Shown: piece after piece, positions 1 to 7,399 of the stretch | Numbering within the stretch: position 1 is the stretch's first letter | How the letters are laid out: every line of letters starts with the position of its first letter | Virus record (IMG/VR): IMGVR_UViG_3300044712_000264 | Location: 1 to 64,000 of that record | Reading direction: 5' to 3' (one strand) | Source: a virus | Length of the DNA stretch: 64,000 bases | Translations under genes and position numbers: made by a program | The notes under the pieces: generated by a model | What the model saw: only the letters and a program-made list of their open reading frames with translations | Databases searched by the model: none | Told to the model about the DNA's origin: nothing

Positions 1-179
1 GCCACCGGTCATCGTTGCGGAGTCGCCACCGGTCATCGTTGCGGAGTAGCCACCGGTCATCTTTGCGGAGTCGCCACCGGTCATCGTTGCGGAGTCGCCA
101 CCGGTCATCGTTGCGTAGTCGCCACCGGTCATCTTTGCGGAGTAGCCACCGGTCATCTTTGCGGAGTCGCCACCGGTCA
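1..179 (-). repeat. 24-bp tandem repeat, 7.5 copies, in frame
   Basis: Seven full 24-bp units start at 1, 25, 49, 73, 97, 121 and 145, with an 11-base partial at 169. Each begins GCCACCGGTCAT on the plus strand. Units differ by single bases (G/T at position 14, A/C at position 24). Read on the minus strand each unit is exactly eight codons, so copy number can change without breaking the frame. The array runs off the left edge, where the contig or window was cut. Confidence 0.95.
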
Positions 180-609
180 ACACAGACAACGCGCCTCCCT
201 GCACAACTCCGTTATCACCGCACTCAAGTACCGCGCCAATCACAGCAACATTCGCGGCTTTAGGCTCATTTTCAATGATGTACTTCGCGGCTTCTGATTT
301 GCTCCCAACAAACACAACCTCCCCAGACGGAAATTTGCATTTACCTCCGAGCATTCGAACGTCGGCAATCGCGACCTTTACGACCAGCCATTTTGCATTG
401 ACATTTGAAAAATAATCGCTTGTGCTGTGATCGCCTTGCCCATACAGCCATCCATGCAGGCCATTTCCGCATTCGGTGTTATCTATCCAATCTGGTGCCG
501 TTGCAACACACCCGACACCTGGCCACACAAAGCCGTTTTTACTGCTCATATCAGCGTTGCAGCAGCGAAGTACGAGTGCTGTTTCAGACGTTTGCTTGCT
601 TTCTTCCAT
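1..609 (-). CDS. DUF7666-type phage protein with octapeptide repeats (3' end cut by window edge)
   Basis: Open to the window edge: 203 codons are visible and the stop is missing. The start is ATG at 609, with GGAG six bases upstream. The N-terminal ~120 residues have the Trp/Cys/Gly-rich look of the small phage family I recall as DUF7666 (motifs GFVWPG, ECGNGLHGWLYGQGD). From about residue 144 the chain becomes tandem 8-residue units of the type GDSATMTG, superficially like ice-nucleation or beta-solenoid repeats. It is the first gene downstream of the leftward promoter PL, so it should be repressed in the lysogen. Function is unknown. Family assignment is by recall, and the true length cannot be given. 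Confidence 0.72.
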   Translation of the reverse strand, partial: MEESKQTSETALVLRCCNADMSSKNGFVWPGVGCVATAPDWIDNTECGNGLHGWLYGQGDHSTSDYFSNVNAKWLVVKVAIADVRMLGGKCKFPSGEVVFVGSKSEAAKYIIENEPKAANVAVIGAVLECGDNGVVQGGALSVLTGGDSAKMTGGYSAKMTGGDYATMTGGDSATMTGGDSAKMTGGYSATMTGGDSATMTGG

Positions 610-827
610 TGTTTACTCCATTGAAAAACGTCTGCCCGCTGTCTCCAACTGGCACACGTTTCGCCCCGCGTGAGCAGGGCTTAACTTTTCTCACTCTGGC
701 TTCACAGCCACGTGATTCGACGGCCTTGTATTCATTCCGTCATCAGTCCCGGCTTCAGGTGGCGGGATTACCTCTTTGTTCGTCGTTTTTGCTGACTGTC
801 GCTACGATGATTCGCTGCGATGGCGTT
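610..827 (-). other. Long leader between PL and the first leftward gene
   Basis: If the PL call is right, the transcript starts near 821 and has a leader of about 210 bases. It holds a hairpin (663-680) with 7-bp arms and a 4-base loop, and a possible 14-codon minus-strand ORF (ATG followed by NTRPSNHVAVKPE). I see no convincing larger gene. In a lambda-type phage this is where antitermination (nut) signals would lie, but I cannot recognise one. Confidence 0.4.
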
Positions 828-867
828 ATTCTAGCTAGAAAATCTATCACTGCAAGTAAAACTAGCA
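828..867 (-). promoter_or_regulatory. PL: leftward early promoter with two repressor operators
   Basis: On the minus strand: TTGCAG (850-855), a 16-base spacer, then TAGAAT (828-833). A perfect 12-bp palindrome TTCTAGCTAGAA (829-840) overlaps the -10, and a second half-like site TGCTAG (862-867) lies just upstream of the -35, 31 bp from the first CTAG. The rightward promoter at 1671-1710 has exactly the same arrangement. Binding of the repressor or Cro is inferred from this symmetry and position. Confidence 0.75.
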
Positions 868-895
868 TTTATTTGCAAAATTTTTTCCGTAGGCG

Positions 896-920
896 AAAAA
901 AAACCGCCTCGGCGGGCGGT
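896..920 (-). terminator. Intrinsic terminator after the repressor gene
   Basis: Stem ACCGCC/GGCGGT (903-920) is followed on the minus strand by a run of eight T residues (896-903). It lies just past the repressor stop codon. Confidence 0.85.
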
Positions 921-938
921 GTGTTGGGTTGCGTCTTG

Positions 939-1655
939 TCAGATTTGCTCAGTTTGTCGGTAAACAACCTCGCCAATGATCTCAGTACCGCCGTTGCACT
1001 TGACGCGCGGGTAACGACGCTGGTCTGGGTTGTCGCTCGTTAGCCACCACTGGCCATCGTCACGCACTAAGCGTTTTACGACCACCTCGCCCTCGTAAGA
1101 CACCAGGAACGCAATACCCTGCTTGGGATGCTTCTGTTCAGTGTTGATAACGATCAAATCGCCATCGAACAGACTGGGCACCATGCTCTCACCGGATACC
1201 CGAATGGCGATCATTCTGTCTGGCCTGTAACCTTTTGACTCATACCAATCACGCCGAAAGAAGATAGGCGGGCGTTCTTCGTCCACATAATCGACTGCAT
1301 ATCCAGTCACCCCAGCCTTGGCTGAGATGTTCACCCTACGGATGGCCGGATAGTCCGGGTTGTTCTCAAGGTCTATCAATTCAGTAGTGCGTCCCGCACG
1401 TAGCATGCTGGCTAGAGCTGGATTTGATGGTTTCGCACCTGGGGCTAGTAGGTAGGTCGTTGTTTCTGCCATAAGTTCAGAAACACTTATCCCCATGAAG
1501 GCAGCAACAGCAGGCTGGTTTTTGCGTGTTGGTGCTGTGACGCCGAGTTCCCATTGCTGCACTGCCCCACGCGACACGCCAACCGCATCACCAAATTGCT
1601 GATGCGTCATCCGGCGTGACTCGCGGAAATTCTTAATGAGTGTGCTGTAAGACAT
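939..1655 (-). CDS. LexA/CI-like phage repressor (XRE HTH plus S24 peptidase)
   Basis: 238 residues. An N-terminal Cro/CI helix-turn-helix (about residues 5-60) is followed by a C-terminal S24 self-cleaving domain. The likely scissile Ala-Gly is residues 114-115, the Ser nucleophile is 157 (in SGESMVPS) and the Lys is 194 (VVVKRL). It should bind the CTAGCTAG operators in PL and PR, keep the lysogen silent, and be inactivated by RecA-stimulated cleavage. I chose ATG 1655: the frame stays open to a TTG at 1688, but that would place coding sequence inside the PR -35 and add residues not seen in the HTH family. It is divergent from the Cro-like gene and ends in an intrinsic terminator. Confidence 0.92.
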   Translation of the reverse strand: MSYSTLIKNFRESRRMTHQQFGDAVGVSRGAVQQWELGVTAPTRKNQPAVAAFMGISVSELMAETTTYLLAPGAKPSNPALASMLRAGRTTELIDLENNPDYPAIRRVNISAKAGVTGYAVDYVDEERPPIFFRRDWYESKGYRPDRMIAIRVSGESMVPSLFDGDLIVINTEQKHPKQGIAFLVSYEGEVVVKRLVRDDGQWWLTSDNPDQRRYPRVKCNGGTEIIGEVVYRQTEQI

Positions 1656-1670
1656 TTTTACTATCTTATC

Positions 1671-1710
1671 TGCTAGGGTATCTTGCAAAGCAAGAAAATC
1701 TAGCTAGAAT
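1671..1710 (+). promoter_or_regulatory. PR: rightward early promoter with two repressor operators
   Basis: TTGCAA (1683-1688), 16 bases, TAGAAT (1705-1710). The palindrome TCTAGCTAGA (1699-1708) overlaps the -10, and TGCTAG (1671-1676) lies upstream of the -35. Spacing is identical to PL. The predicted transcription start falls on or next to the A of the Cro-like ATG at 1717, so the first gene may be translated from a leaderless mRNA. The divergent repressor promoter must overlap this region. Confidence 0.78.
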
Positions 1711-1716
1711 CAGCGT

Positions 1717-1959
1717 ATGGAAACAAATCAAATCGACTACGCCATTGAACTCCTTGGAGGTACATCGGAGGCAGTTCGTAAATTGGGACTCAATGGGCAC
1801 GCTACCGTATACCAGTGGCGCATCCAGGGCAGAGTGCCAGCAAAGTACTGCCCTGATATTGAGGTGCGCACAGGCATACCGTGCGAACTTTTGAATGCGG
1901 ATGTTCCGTGGGCGCTGATTCGTGGAACAGAAGCGCAGCAAGAGAAAGAAGCGGCTTGA
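1717..1959 (+). CDS. Cro-like / YdaS-type DNA-binding protein
   Basis: 80 residues. The pattern is an N-terminal helix pair, then VYQWRIQGRVPAKYCP as recognition region, then IEVRTGIPCELL, typical of YdaS/Cro-like regulators divergent from phage repressors. It is the first gene from PR, with its start codon at the predicted +1 and no Shine-Dalgarno upstream. The expected role is to compete with the repressor for the same operators and favour lytic growth. The family call is from motif pattern and position. Confidence 0.85.
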   Translation: METNQIDYAIELLGGTSEAVRKLGLNGHATVYQWRIQGRVPAKYCPDIEVRTGIPCELLNADVPWALIRGTEAQQEKEAA

Positions 1960-1962
1960 GCC

Positions 1963-2463
1963 ATGAAAACAATAACGCTTTCCGATGACATCCATGTCAC
2001 GATTGATGATGACGATTTTGATCGTGTAGCCAAAATAAATTGGGTCCCAGTTCTCTGTGGCAAAAAGACGAAAAAAGTTTATGTAATGGGATGGTGTAAA
2101 GAGAAAAAACGCAACTTCTATATGCATAGGTTGTTGACTATGGCTAATAGTGGCCAGCTCGTTGACCATATAAATGGAAATCCGCTCGACAACAGAAAGG
2201 CAAATCTTAGGATTTGTACACCTACTGAAAATTGCGGGAACATGCGATGCAATGTAGGGAAGAGTGGGTTCCGTGGAGTTGAAAAAACTCGTAGCGGGAA
2301 GTTCAGGGCATACATACAAATGCATTACAAGAATATGCATCTTGGCGTAAAAGAAACAGCCGAAGAAGCTGCAAGACTGTATGACTTCGCTGCAATTAGA
2401 CACTTTGGTGAGTTTGCAACACTCAATTTCCCCGTCCTGCGCAACCAACACGCTGAGGCATAG
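1963..2463 (+). CDS. HNH homing-type endonuclease with AP2 DNA-binding domain
   Basis: 166 residues starting 3 bases after the Cro-like gene. The middle has an HNH core (MHRLLT, then VDHINGNPLDNRKANLR, then NCGNM). The C-terminal ~50 residues (SGFRGVEKTRSGKFRAYI to the LYDFAA segment) match the AP2 domain found in phage HNH endonucleases. Such genes are usually free-standing homing elements that nick related DNA and spread by gene conversion. It probably plays no regulatory role despite its place in the immunity operon. Confidence 0.88.
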   Translation: MKTITLSDDIHVTIDDDDFDRVAKINWVPVLCGKKTKKVYVMGWCKEKKRNFYMHRLLTMANSGQLVDHINGNPLDNRKANLRICTPTENCGNMRCNVGKSGFRGVEKTRSGKFRAYIQMHYKNMHLGVKETAEEAARLYDFAAIRHFGEFATLNFPVLRNQHAEA

Positions 2464-2661
2464 ATGGAAAAGTGCATCCGCCAACTCCCACAGGTTCGCG
2501 TGCCCGAGTCGCTGGAAACCGCCCTTATGCGCCTGGCAGCGGGACACGAACGCACTCTTTCTGAGTACATCAAGCTGGTACTTAGTCATCATGTTTTTGG
2601 TCATGCCGTAACTATCGACGCTCACGCATCAGATAGCAACCAGGATCGGGCAACGCAATGA
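2464..2661 (+). CDS. Small ribbon-helix-helix-like protein
   Basis: 65 residues; the start codon directly abuts the previous stop. RVPESLETALMRLAAG followed by ERTLSEYIKLVL fits an Arc/MetJ-type ribbon-helix-helix fold (short strand, then two helices). A small DNA-binding regulator of early genes is the natural guess. Nothing visible identifies its target. Confidence 0.6.
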   Translation: MEKCIRQLPQVRVPESLETALMRLAAGHERTLSEYIKLVLSHHVFGHAVTIDAHASDSNQDRATQ

Positions 2662-2777
2662 ATTGCATTGGCTACGGAGGCTTAGGCGGTTGCACCGCGT
2701 TGCACCGTGACGGTGGGGGGATCCTCGCTGTCGGCGCGAAACCGGGCAGCGTGGTGCAACCTCCTAAGCTGATTCGC

Positions 2778-2807
2778 TTGCACACCGCCCAATTCCCGCG
2801 CTATACT
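2778..2807 (+). promoter_or_regulatory. Predicted promoter of the c4 / HNH / KilA-N transcript (locus A)
   Basis: TTGCAC (2778-2783), 18 bases, TATACT (2802-2807). It sits just upstream of the c4-like RNA, so RNA and downstream antirepressor operon would share one transcript as in phage P1. Confidence 0.6.
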
Positions 2808-2831
2808 TACGGTGCCTCGAAAGAGGTCGGA

Positions 2832-2972
2832 TGTGCAAGTCCGGTGAGACGCGGCAAAAAGCCGCACCCCGCAAGGTCTGCGGCTTTTTCAATTCTGGTC
2901 ACCAGTTATGGCGGCCCGGATGGGAGGGTCCAGGCCCTGCCGGTCGCGCTCCGCGTCTCCCGGTCTTGCACA
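2832..2972 (+). ncRNA. c4: c4-type antisense RNA, locus A
   Basis: About 141 bases closed by a long-range stem. TGTGCAAG plus TCCGG (from 2833) pairs with CCGG plus TCTTGCACA (2960-2972), with one T-T mismatch. Inside are a strong GCCGCA/TGCGGC hairpin (about 2860-2886) and a conserved block shared with loci B and C, including CAGTTATG and TCCCGGTCTT (2958-2967). The P1/P7 c4 RNA is known to block translation of the linked antirepressor. Three such loci occur here and their stems co-vary. Family identity is inferred from structure, position and recall of the Rfam c4 motif. Confidence 0.75.
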
Positions 2973-2992
2973 CCCATTCGGGCTGCCGCCAA

Positions 2993-3002
2993 ATGTGCAA
3001 GT
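2993..3002 (+). promoter_or_regulatory. Predicted c4 target site, locus A
   Basis: ATGTGCAAGT repeats the 5' arm of the c4 RNA (2832-2841) and is complementary to its 3' arm CTTGCACA (2965-2972). It lies 42 bases before the HNH start codon, almost the same distance as at loci B and C. Pairing here would affect translation of the HNH/KilA-N mRNA. Confidence 0.65.
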
Positions 3003-3043
3003 TTGTCGGCAGTTGTTCCACAGAGACGACTGGAGATGCCATC

Positions 3044-3496
3044 ATGGCTAAAACAAACTTCGACCTCATTCGAGGTGACTTCCCCGATTCGTGTATTACT
3101 GGCAACGGAATTCCTGATGACGACGGATACTTACGAATCGGAATTGGTAGCAAAAAAGAGTGCAAAAGGTATTACCTGCACCGCCTCGTATTTCGTGCAT
3201 TCGTTGGCGAAATACCAGCCAAGCATGTTGTCATGCACACCTGCGATAACCCGGGATGTATCAACCCGAAGCATCTCAAAGTTGGCACGCACGACGACAA
3301 CATGCTCGACATGGTTGAAAAACGTCGCCACCAGTGGGGACAGGATCACTACAAAGCGAAACTCACAGAAACCCAAGTCAGGGAAATTCGGGAAGACAAG
3401 CGACTTCACAAAGAAATCGCTGCCGAATACGGGATTGTCCGATCAACTGTCTCCAACATCCGCGCAAAACGGATTTGGAAACACTTGGAGGATTAA
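3044..3496 (+). CDS. HNH endonuclease in the antirepressor operon
   Basis: 150 residues. HNH_3-like core: YYLHRLVFRAF, HVVMHTCDNPGCINPKHL, then a C-terminal helix-turn-helix-like tail (IAAEYGIVRSTVSNIRA) resembling the DNA-binding tails of phage HNH enzymes. Start ATG 3044 has GGAG about 8 bases upstream. The frame is open further upstream to 2831, but that part is the c4 RNA and leader. Because it lies between the c4 target and the KilA-N gene, its translation should be under the same antisense control. It looks like an insertion that took over the position of the antirepressor start. Confidence 0.88.
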   Translation: MAKTNFDLIRGDFPDSCITGNGIPDDDGYLRIGIGSKKECKRYYLHRLVFRAFVGEIPAKHVVMHTCDNPGCINPKHLKVGTHDDNMLDMVEKRRHQWGQDHYKAKLTETQVREIREDKRLHKEIAAEYGIVRSTVSNIRAKRIWKHLED

Positions 3497-3500
3497 GATC

Positions 3501-4076
3501 ATGTCGCAATCCGTCATCACCATCGGTGATTTTTCCGTTCGTCAACACGACGGCCTTTTCTCTCTAAATGATCTTCATAAAGCTGCTGGCGGAGAACTTC
3601 GCCATCGCCCAGTCGAATTCATACGACTTGAGCAAACACGGGCGCTTTTGAATGAATTGCAAAAAGGTGGGGATCACCACCTTTTCACGAATACGGTAAA
3701 AGGCCGAAACGGTGGAACTTACGTTTGCCGTGAACTGGTAATCGCTTACGCGGCCTGGATCAGCGCGGCGTTTCACCTCAAAGTCATTCGGGTGTTTCTC
3801 AACGCCAAAGCACACCCCCAGGTCGCAGCAACCCCCGCACCACCAAAGCGCAACGTGATTCGCTGCAAAGTCGAGTCCGTCTCCGTCACCATGCGCTTGA
3901 CCAGCGGCGGCGTGGGCTTCGGCATCCGACTCCAGGGCGACCACTACAACATGCACCGCTTCACACCCGGCGAGTCCATCGAACTCGAATACGCACAAGG
4001 CGCAACTCCCCTGGCTGATTTGCCTATAGGCGTGAACAGGATCGCACAACCAGGCAGGAAGGCCGCTACAGCATGA
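3501..4076 (+). CDS. KilA-N domain antirepressor-like protein
   Basis: 191 residues. The N-terminal ~100 residues are a KilA-N domain (FSLNDLHKAAGG, then RNGGTYVCRELVIAYAAWIS, FHLKVIRVF). Residues ~115-185 form a separate small domain (RCKVESVSV to ELEYAQGATPLADL) that also occurs at the N-terminus of the BRO antirepressor at 46365-47516. It follows the HNH gene by 4 bases. The expected role is antirepression or another DNA-binding regulatory function; KilA-N proteins are also known as kil-type growth inhibitors. A longer in-frame reading from 2658 is rejected because it would cross the c4 RNA and HNH gene. Confidence 0.85.
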   Translation: MSQSVITIGDFSVRQHDGLFSLNDLHKAAGGELRHRPVEFIRLEQTRALLNELQKGGDHHLFTNTVKGRNGGTYVCRELVIAYAAWISAAFHLKVIRVFLNAKAHPQVAATPAPPKRNVIRCKVESVSVTMRLTSGGVGFGIRLQGDHYNMHRFTPGESIELEYAQGATPLADLPIGVNRIAQPGRKAATA

Positions 4077-4175
4077 TTTTCAACCCGGCTAGGTTCGCTA
4101 CCGAAAAGCGGCTACTCCACCCGCCTGCCGGGGTGTTCTATGTGGGGGGACTATTGTTTTCTGGAGAAAAACAGT

Positions 4176-5099
4176 ATGCGTGATTACGGGAAAGTCCATA
4201 CGTCATTTTGGACAAGCCCAAACATTAGAGCGCTTTCAGATGATGGCCGTGCGCTGGCAATATATTTGTTGACATGCCCACACGGGACCATTGCCGGGGT
4301 ATTCAGACTGCCAGATGGATACGCTTGTGATGACTTGCAATGGGATTCTAAAAGGATAAAAAAAACCCTTTCGGAACTGTTGGCGAACGGTTTCGCAACC
4401 CGTTGCGAAGCTACAAAATGGGTATGGGTAACGAAACATTTCGTATGGAATCCACCAGAAAACCCAAATCAAAAAAAATCTGCATTAAAGGTTGTCATGC
4501 AAATTCCAGACGAGTGTTCATGGAAGGCTGATTTCATTGGTAAATGTGGCATTTATTTCGGAATTGATCCGTCCAAATCAGAACACTTGCGAAACCCTTC
4601 TGAAACCCTTCCAGAACCCTTGCCTAATCAGGAACAGGAACAGGATATAAACATCCTTACGTCCGTAGCCGACGGAATTTTGTCGCCGGACAAGCCGACG
4701 ACCGCAGTGGAGCAAGCAACTGCCGATCAATCGACAAAGGCAAATACCTCACCTGCACCACGATTTCCGCCTTGCCCAGCTGAGCAAATCGTCGAGCTGT
4801 ACCGGGAGGCGTTGCCGGAACTCCCCAACGTCCGGGTCATGGTTGACGACCGCAAACGTGCCATCAAAAAACGCTGGGAATGGGTGCTGTCGAGCACCAG
4901 ACCAGACGGAAGCCGCCGGGCAGAAAACGCACAACAGGCGGTTGACTGGTTCCGGGATTTCTTCGAGTTGGCCCGAGAAAACGATTTCCTCATGGGCAGA
5001 ACTCCCAAAGCAACCGGGCACAAAGGATGGACATGCGACATTGATTTTTTGATGACTGACAAAGGTTTGACGCAAGTTTTAGAAAAGGCAACAGCATGA
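4176..5099 (+). CDS. Replication initiation / helicase-loader-like protein
   Basis: 307 residues from ATG 4176, with GGAG 9 bases upstream; an in-frame GTG at 4140 lacks a site. The N-terminus (VHTSFWTSPNIRALSDDGR, LLTCPHGTIAGVFRLP) matches the winged-helix replication proteins found just before phage dnaB genes. Residues ~145-205 are a Pro/Gln/Thr-rich linker and the rest is a compact helical domain. Its last 4 bases overlap the DnaB start, so the two are co-translated. By analogy to lambda O or host DnaT it should recognise the origin or load the helicase. I see no obvious iteron array inside the gene. Confidence 0.7.
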   Translation: MRDYGKVHTSFWTSPNIRALSDDGRALAIYLLTCPHGTIAGVFRLPDGYACDDLQWDSKRIKKTLSELLANGFATRCEATKWVWVTKHFVWNPPENPNQKKSALKVVMQIPDECSWKADFIGKCGIYFGIDPSKSEHLRNPSETLPEPLPNQEQEQDINILTSVADGILSPDKPTTAVEQATADQSTKANTSPAPRFPPCPAEQIVELYREALPELPNVRVMVDDRKRAIKKRWEWVLSSTRPDGSRRAENAQQAVDWFRDFFELARENDFLMGRTPKATGHKGWTCDIDFLMTDKGLTQVLEKATA

Positions 5100-6430
5100 A
5101 TCAAGAGATTTGCAACCTTGAAGCCGAAAACGCGCTTATTGGCGGGCTGCTGTTAGACAACCGTGCATTTGATTTGATCGACGAAAGCCTCAAGCCTGAG
5201 CATTTTTCCAACGAGTTGACTCGCATGGTTTTTGCAGAAATTGCACGGCAAATTTCCTCCGGGAAACTGTGTGACCCCGTTACCGTTTTTCATGCCATGG
5301 AAAACCGGATTTCAATGCAAAAACTAAACGAGTTCCCGCAGTACATGCCAAGCGCTTCCAGCATCCGGCGCTACGCAGGGATCGTAATTGAGCGCGCAAA
5401 GAGCCGGTCTCTTTTGTCGGTAAGCGCGGAAATTTCCGGTTTTGCACATGACCATAGCCGATCAATAGCAGAACGCATCGAGTCAGCTCAAGGACAGCTT
5501 GTGAAGCTCATGGACGAAGCGCCACGCGATGAGTGGGTGAGCGCTTATGACGGTATGGTCCAGCACACGCAAACCCTGGATGACAGGGCGGATGGAAAGG
5601 TTAAAGCGTGGGCGACTGGGCTTGTCGATGTTGATGACTACCTTGAAGGTGGATTGCGCCCTGGCGAGCTTGTGATTATTGGCGCGCGCCCAAGTATGGG
5701 GAAAACAGCGCTGGCCATGACTATCGGCCTGAACATGGCCCGCGATCATGTGGTTTCCATGCTTTCGATGGAGATGCCACACAGCGAACTGCGCGACCGT
5801 CAAATTGCAATTTTGGGTGGTGTGAGCTTGTCAGATGTGAAACGACCTAGCAAAAACGGCCTGAACTGGGAGAGAGTTTCGCATGGGATTGATTGTGCAA
5901 AAAGGCTTAACTTTTACGCATCAGACCAAGGCGGATTGAACATCAACCAAGTGCGCAGCAAGGCCAGGAACATAAAGCGATTGCATGGGCTGCATGTGTT
6001 GATCGTGGATTACATCGGCCTGATGTCTGGAATTGACTCAAAGCAAAGCCGGGTCTATCAACTGGAAGAAATCAGCCGTGGCCTCAAAACGCTCGCCAAA
6101 GAGCTTGGAATCTCCGTTGTGTGCCTTGCACAGCTTAATCGCAAAGTTGAAGAGCGGACAGATTCGACTCCACAGCTTGGGGACTTCCGCGACTCTGGCG
6201 CGATTGAGCAAGACGCAGACACCGTGATTTTTGTTCATCGTCCAATCCAGGCGAAACCGGACATGGGGCCAGAGTGGACAAACTACGCCAAGGCCAGCAT
6301 TGCGAAAAATAGAAATGGTCGCTGCGGTGTTGTCAACCTGTTTTATCAAGGCTCGCAAACAAAGTTTGGATCGTGGTCCGGACCTGCACCGTCATCCACA
6401 ACATCAACAGTCAAAGGGAGGAATTTGTAA
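5096..6430 (+). CDS. dnaB: Replicative DNA helicase, DnaB family
   Basis: 444 residues, close to the usual DnaB length. The N-terminal helical domain (AENALIGGLLLDNRAF) is followed by a RecA-like ATPase with Walker A GARPSMGKT at residues 196-204, Walker B LIVDYIGLM, and the late motif DSGAIEQDADTVIF. It unwinds the phage replication fork and would be loaded by the preceding gene product. The operon is tight: 4-base overlaps on both sides. Confidence 0.95.
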   Translation: MNQEICNLEAENALIGGLLLDNRAFDLIDESLKPEHFSNELTRMVFAEIARQISSGKLCDPVTVFHAMENRISMQKLNEFPQYMPSASSIRRYAGIVIERAKSRSLLSVSAEISGFAHDHSRSIAERIESAQGQLVKLMDEAPRDEWVSAYDGMVQHTQTLDDRADGKVKAWATGLVDVDDYLEGGLRPGELVIIGARPSMGKTALAMTIGLNMARDHVVSMLSMEMPHSELRDRQIAILGGVSLSDVKRPSKNGLNWERVSHGIDCAKRLNFYASDQGGLNINQVRSKARNIKRLHGLHVLIVDYIGLMSGIDSKQSRVYQLEEISRGLKTLAKELGISVVCLAQLNRKVEERTDSTPQLGDFRDSGAIEQDADTVIFVHRPIQAKPDMGPEWTNYAKASIAKNRNGRCGVVNLFYQGSQTKFGSWSGPAPSSTTSTVKGRNL

Positions 6431-6660
6431 TGTCTGAATCTTCTGTTGATCTTACAAACCAATGGGTATTGCTGTGGAGTCAAAAGCAAAACGCCCTGCA
6501 CGTTGAAACGCTTCCAGAAACATTGGCCATCAATCGACGCGCATGTATCCACAACAAGCCAGGAGATTACCGGGTATTGATGATTGGAAGCCATGAAGAT
6601 GTATCTGCTACATCGCGGTCCTTTGTGCAAATGCTCCAACAACGTCGGAGCGCAGCATGA
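6430..6660 (+). CDS. Hypothetical protein
   Basis: 76 residues. The ATG overlaps the DnaB stop (TAATG), with AGGAGG-like sequence about 11 bases upstream. No recognised motif; mixed charge, with a short hydrophobic stretch near YRVLMIG. The gene is kept because of translational coupling on both sides. Confidence 0.7.
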   Translation: MSESSVDLTNQWVLLWSQKQNALHVETLPETLAINRRACIHNKPGDYRVLMIGSHEDVSATSRSFVQMLQQRRSAA

Positions 6661-7103
6661 ACAAGTGGGACGCAATCCGAGAGTTTTACCGCATCAACCT
6701 GCCAAAGATCATGGCTGAAAAGCGCAACGAGTGGGGAATTGATCCTTACGCATGGGATGAAGGAAAAGGCATCATTTTTTTTACGCCGATTGAGCAATGG
6801 CTGTGGCACGACATTCGTGCGGTAGATGTTGTGCTTTATCCGCAATTTCCAATTGGCAAATTCTTTGTTGATTTTGCAAATCCAGTCGCAAAAGTCGCCA
6901 TCGAATGTGATGGACAGGCGTTTCATCTCGACAAAGAAAAAGACGCAAAACGTGATGCGGGGCTACGTGAAGCTGGATGGCACGTTTACCGCATAAGTGG
7001 CAGCGATTGCCGCAGAGACTTTGACGAAGAAACGATGACCAGCAGCGTTGCACACAATTTCATTACCGACATTGCCCGTACTCATGGGATTGCCAGGGCG
7101 TGA
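6657..7103 (+). CDS. DUF559/Vsr-like PD-(D/E)XK nuclease
   Basis: 148 residues. KFFVDFANP, VAIECDGQAFH and the following KEKDAKRDAGLREAGWHVYRIS reproduce the D...ExD core and downstream helix of the DUF559/very-short-patch endonuclease group. A role in processing replication or recombination intermediates, or in host DNA degradation, is plausible. It is one of two nucleases in this operon, the other being RusA. The start overlaps the previous stop by 4 bases. Confidence 0.82.
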   Translation: MNKWDAIREFYRINLPKIMAEKRNEWGIDPYAWDEGKGIIFFTPIEQWLWHDIRAVDVVLYPQFPIGKFFVDFANPVAKVAIECDGQAFHLDKEKDAKRDAGLREAGWHVYRISGSDCRRDFDEETMTSSVAHNFITDIARTHGIARA

Positions 7104-7399
7104 CTATCGAATGCCAATCATGCCAACACGCCAACAACACGCCCATCAGCGGCCAGTACAACGTCAATTGCATCCAGTGCATGGCGCGAATGATCGTCAA
7201 CGCACGCCCGAGCAAGGCGATGCAGGAGCGCCAGATTGCGTTTCTGCAACGTCATCACAAAAACGCTTGGCTTGATCTGTGGCCACAAATCCAAAACCAA
7301 CTCAAACAGAGGAACAACACCAATGCACCACCCATACCCGGACCCACAAGTCCATCCCTCCCCGCACAGCCGGGCACATCCGCAACACGCCAGCGCTGA
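7100..7399 (+). CDS. Small zinc-ribbon-like protein
   Basis: 99 residues from GTG 7100, which overlaps the previous stop. A CQSC pair (residues 5-8) and a CIQC pair spaced by ~17 residues could bind one zinc. The C-terminal third is Pro/Ser/Thr-rich and disordered. It overlaps the next gene by 77 bases in another frame, so the true end of the functional part may be earlier. Confidence 0.6.
   Translation: MTIECQSCQHANNTPISGQYNVNCIQCMARMIVNARPSKAMQERQIAFLQRHHKNAWLDLWPQIQNQLKQRNNTNAPPIPGPTSPSLPAQPGTSATRQR

Noticed and set aside
663-680. GC hairpin resembling a type I-E CRISPR repeat
   Set aside because: Only one copy, no spacer pattern and no cas genes. More likely a hairpin in the PL leader.
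1656-1688. Longer repressor start (TTG 1688)
   Set aside because: It would extend coding into the PR -35 and add residues outside the HTH fold. ATG 1655 is preferred.
1666-2625. 319-codon minus-strand frame opposite the Cro and HNH genes
   Set aside because: Cys/Phe/Leu-rich shadow of well-supported plus-strand genes.
2831-3043. N-terminal extension of the HNH gene through the leader
   Set aside because: The frame is open, but the sequence is structured RNA without a ribosome site. ATG 3044 has GGAG.
2658-3500. Long N-terminal extension of the KilA-N gene
   Set aside because: It reads through the c4 RNA and the HNH gene in another frame. The real gene starts at 3501.
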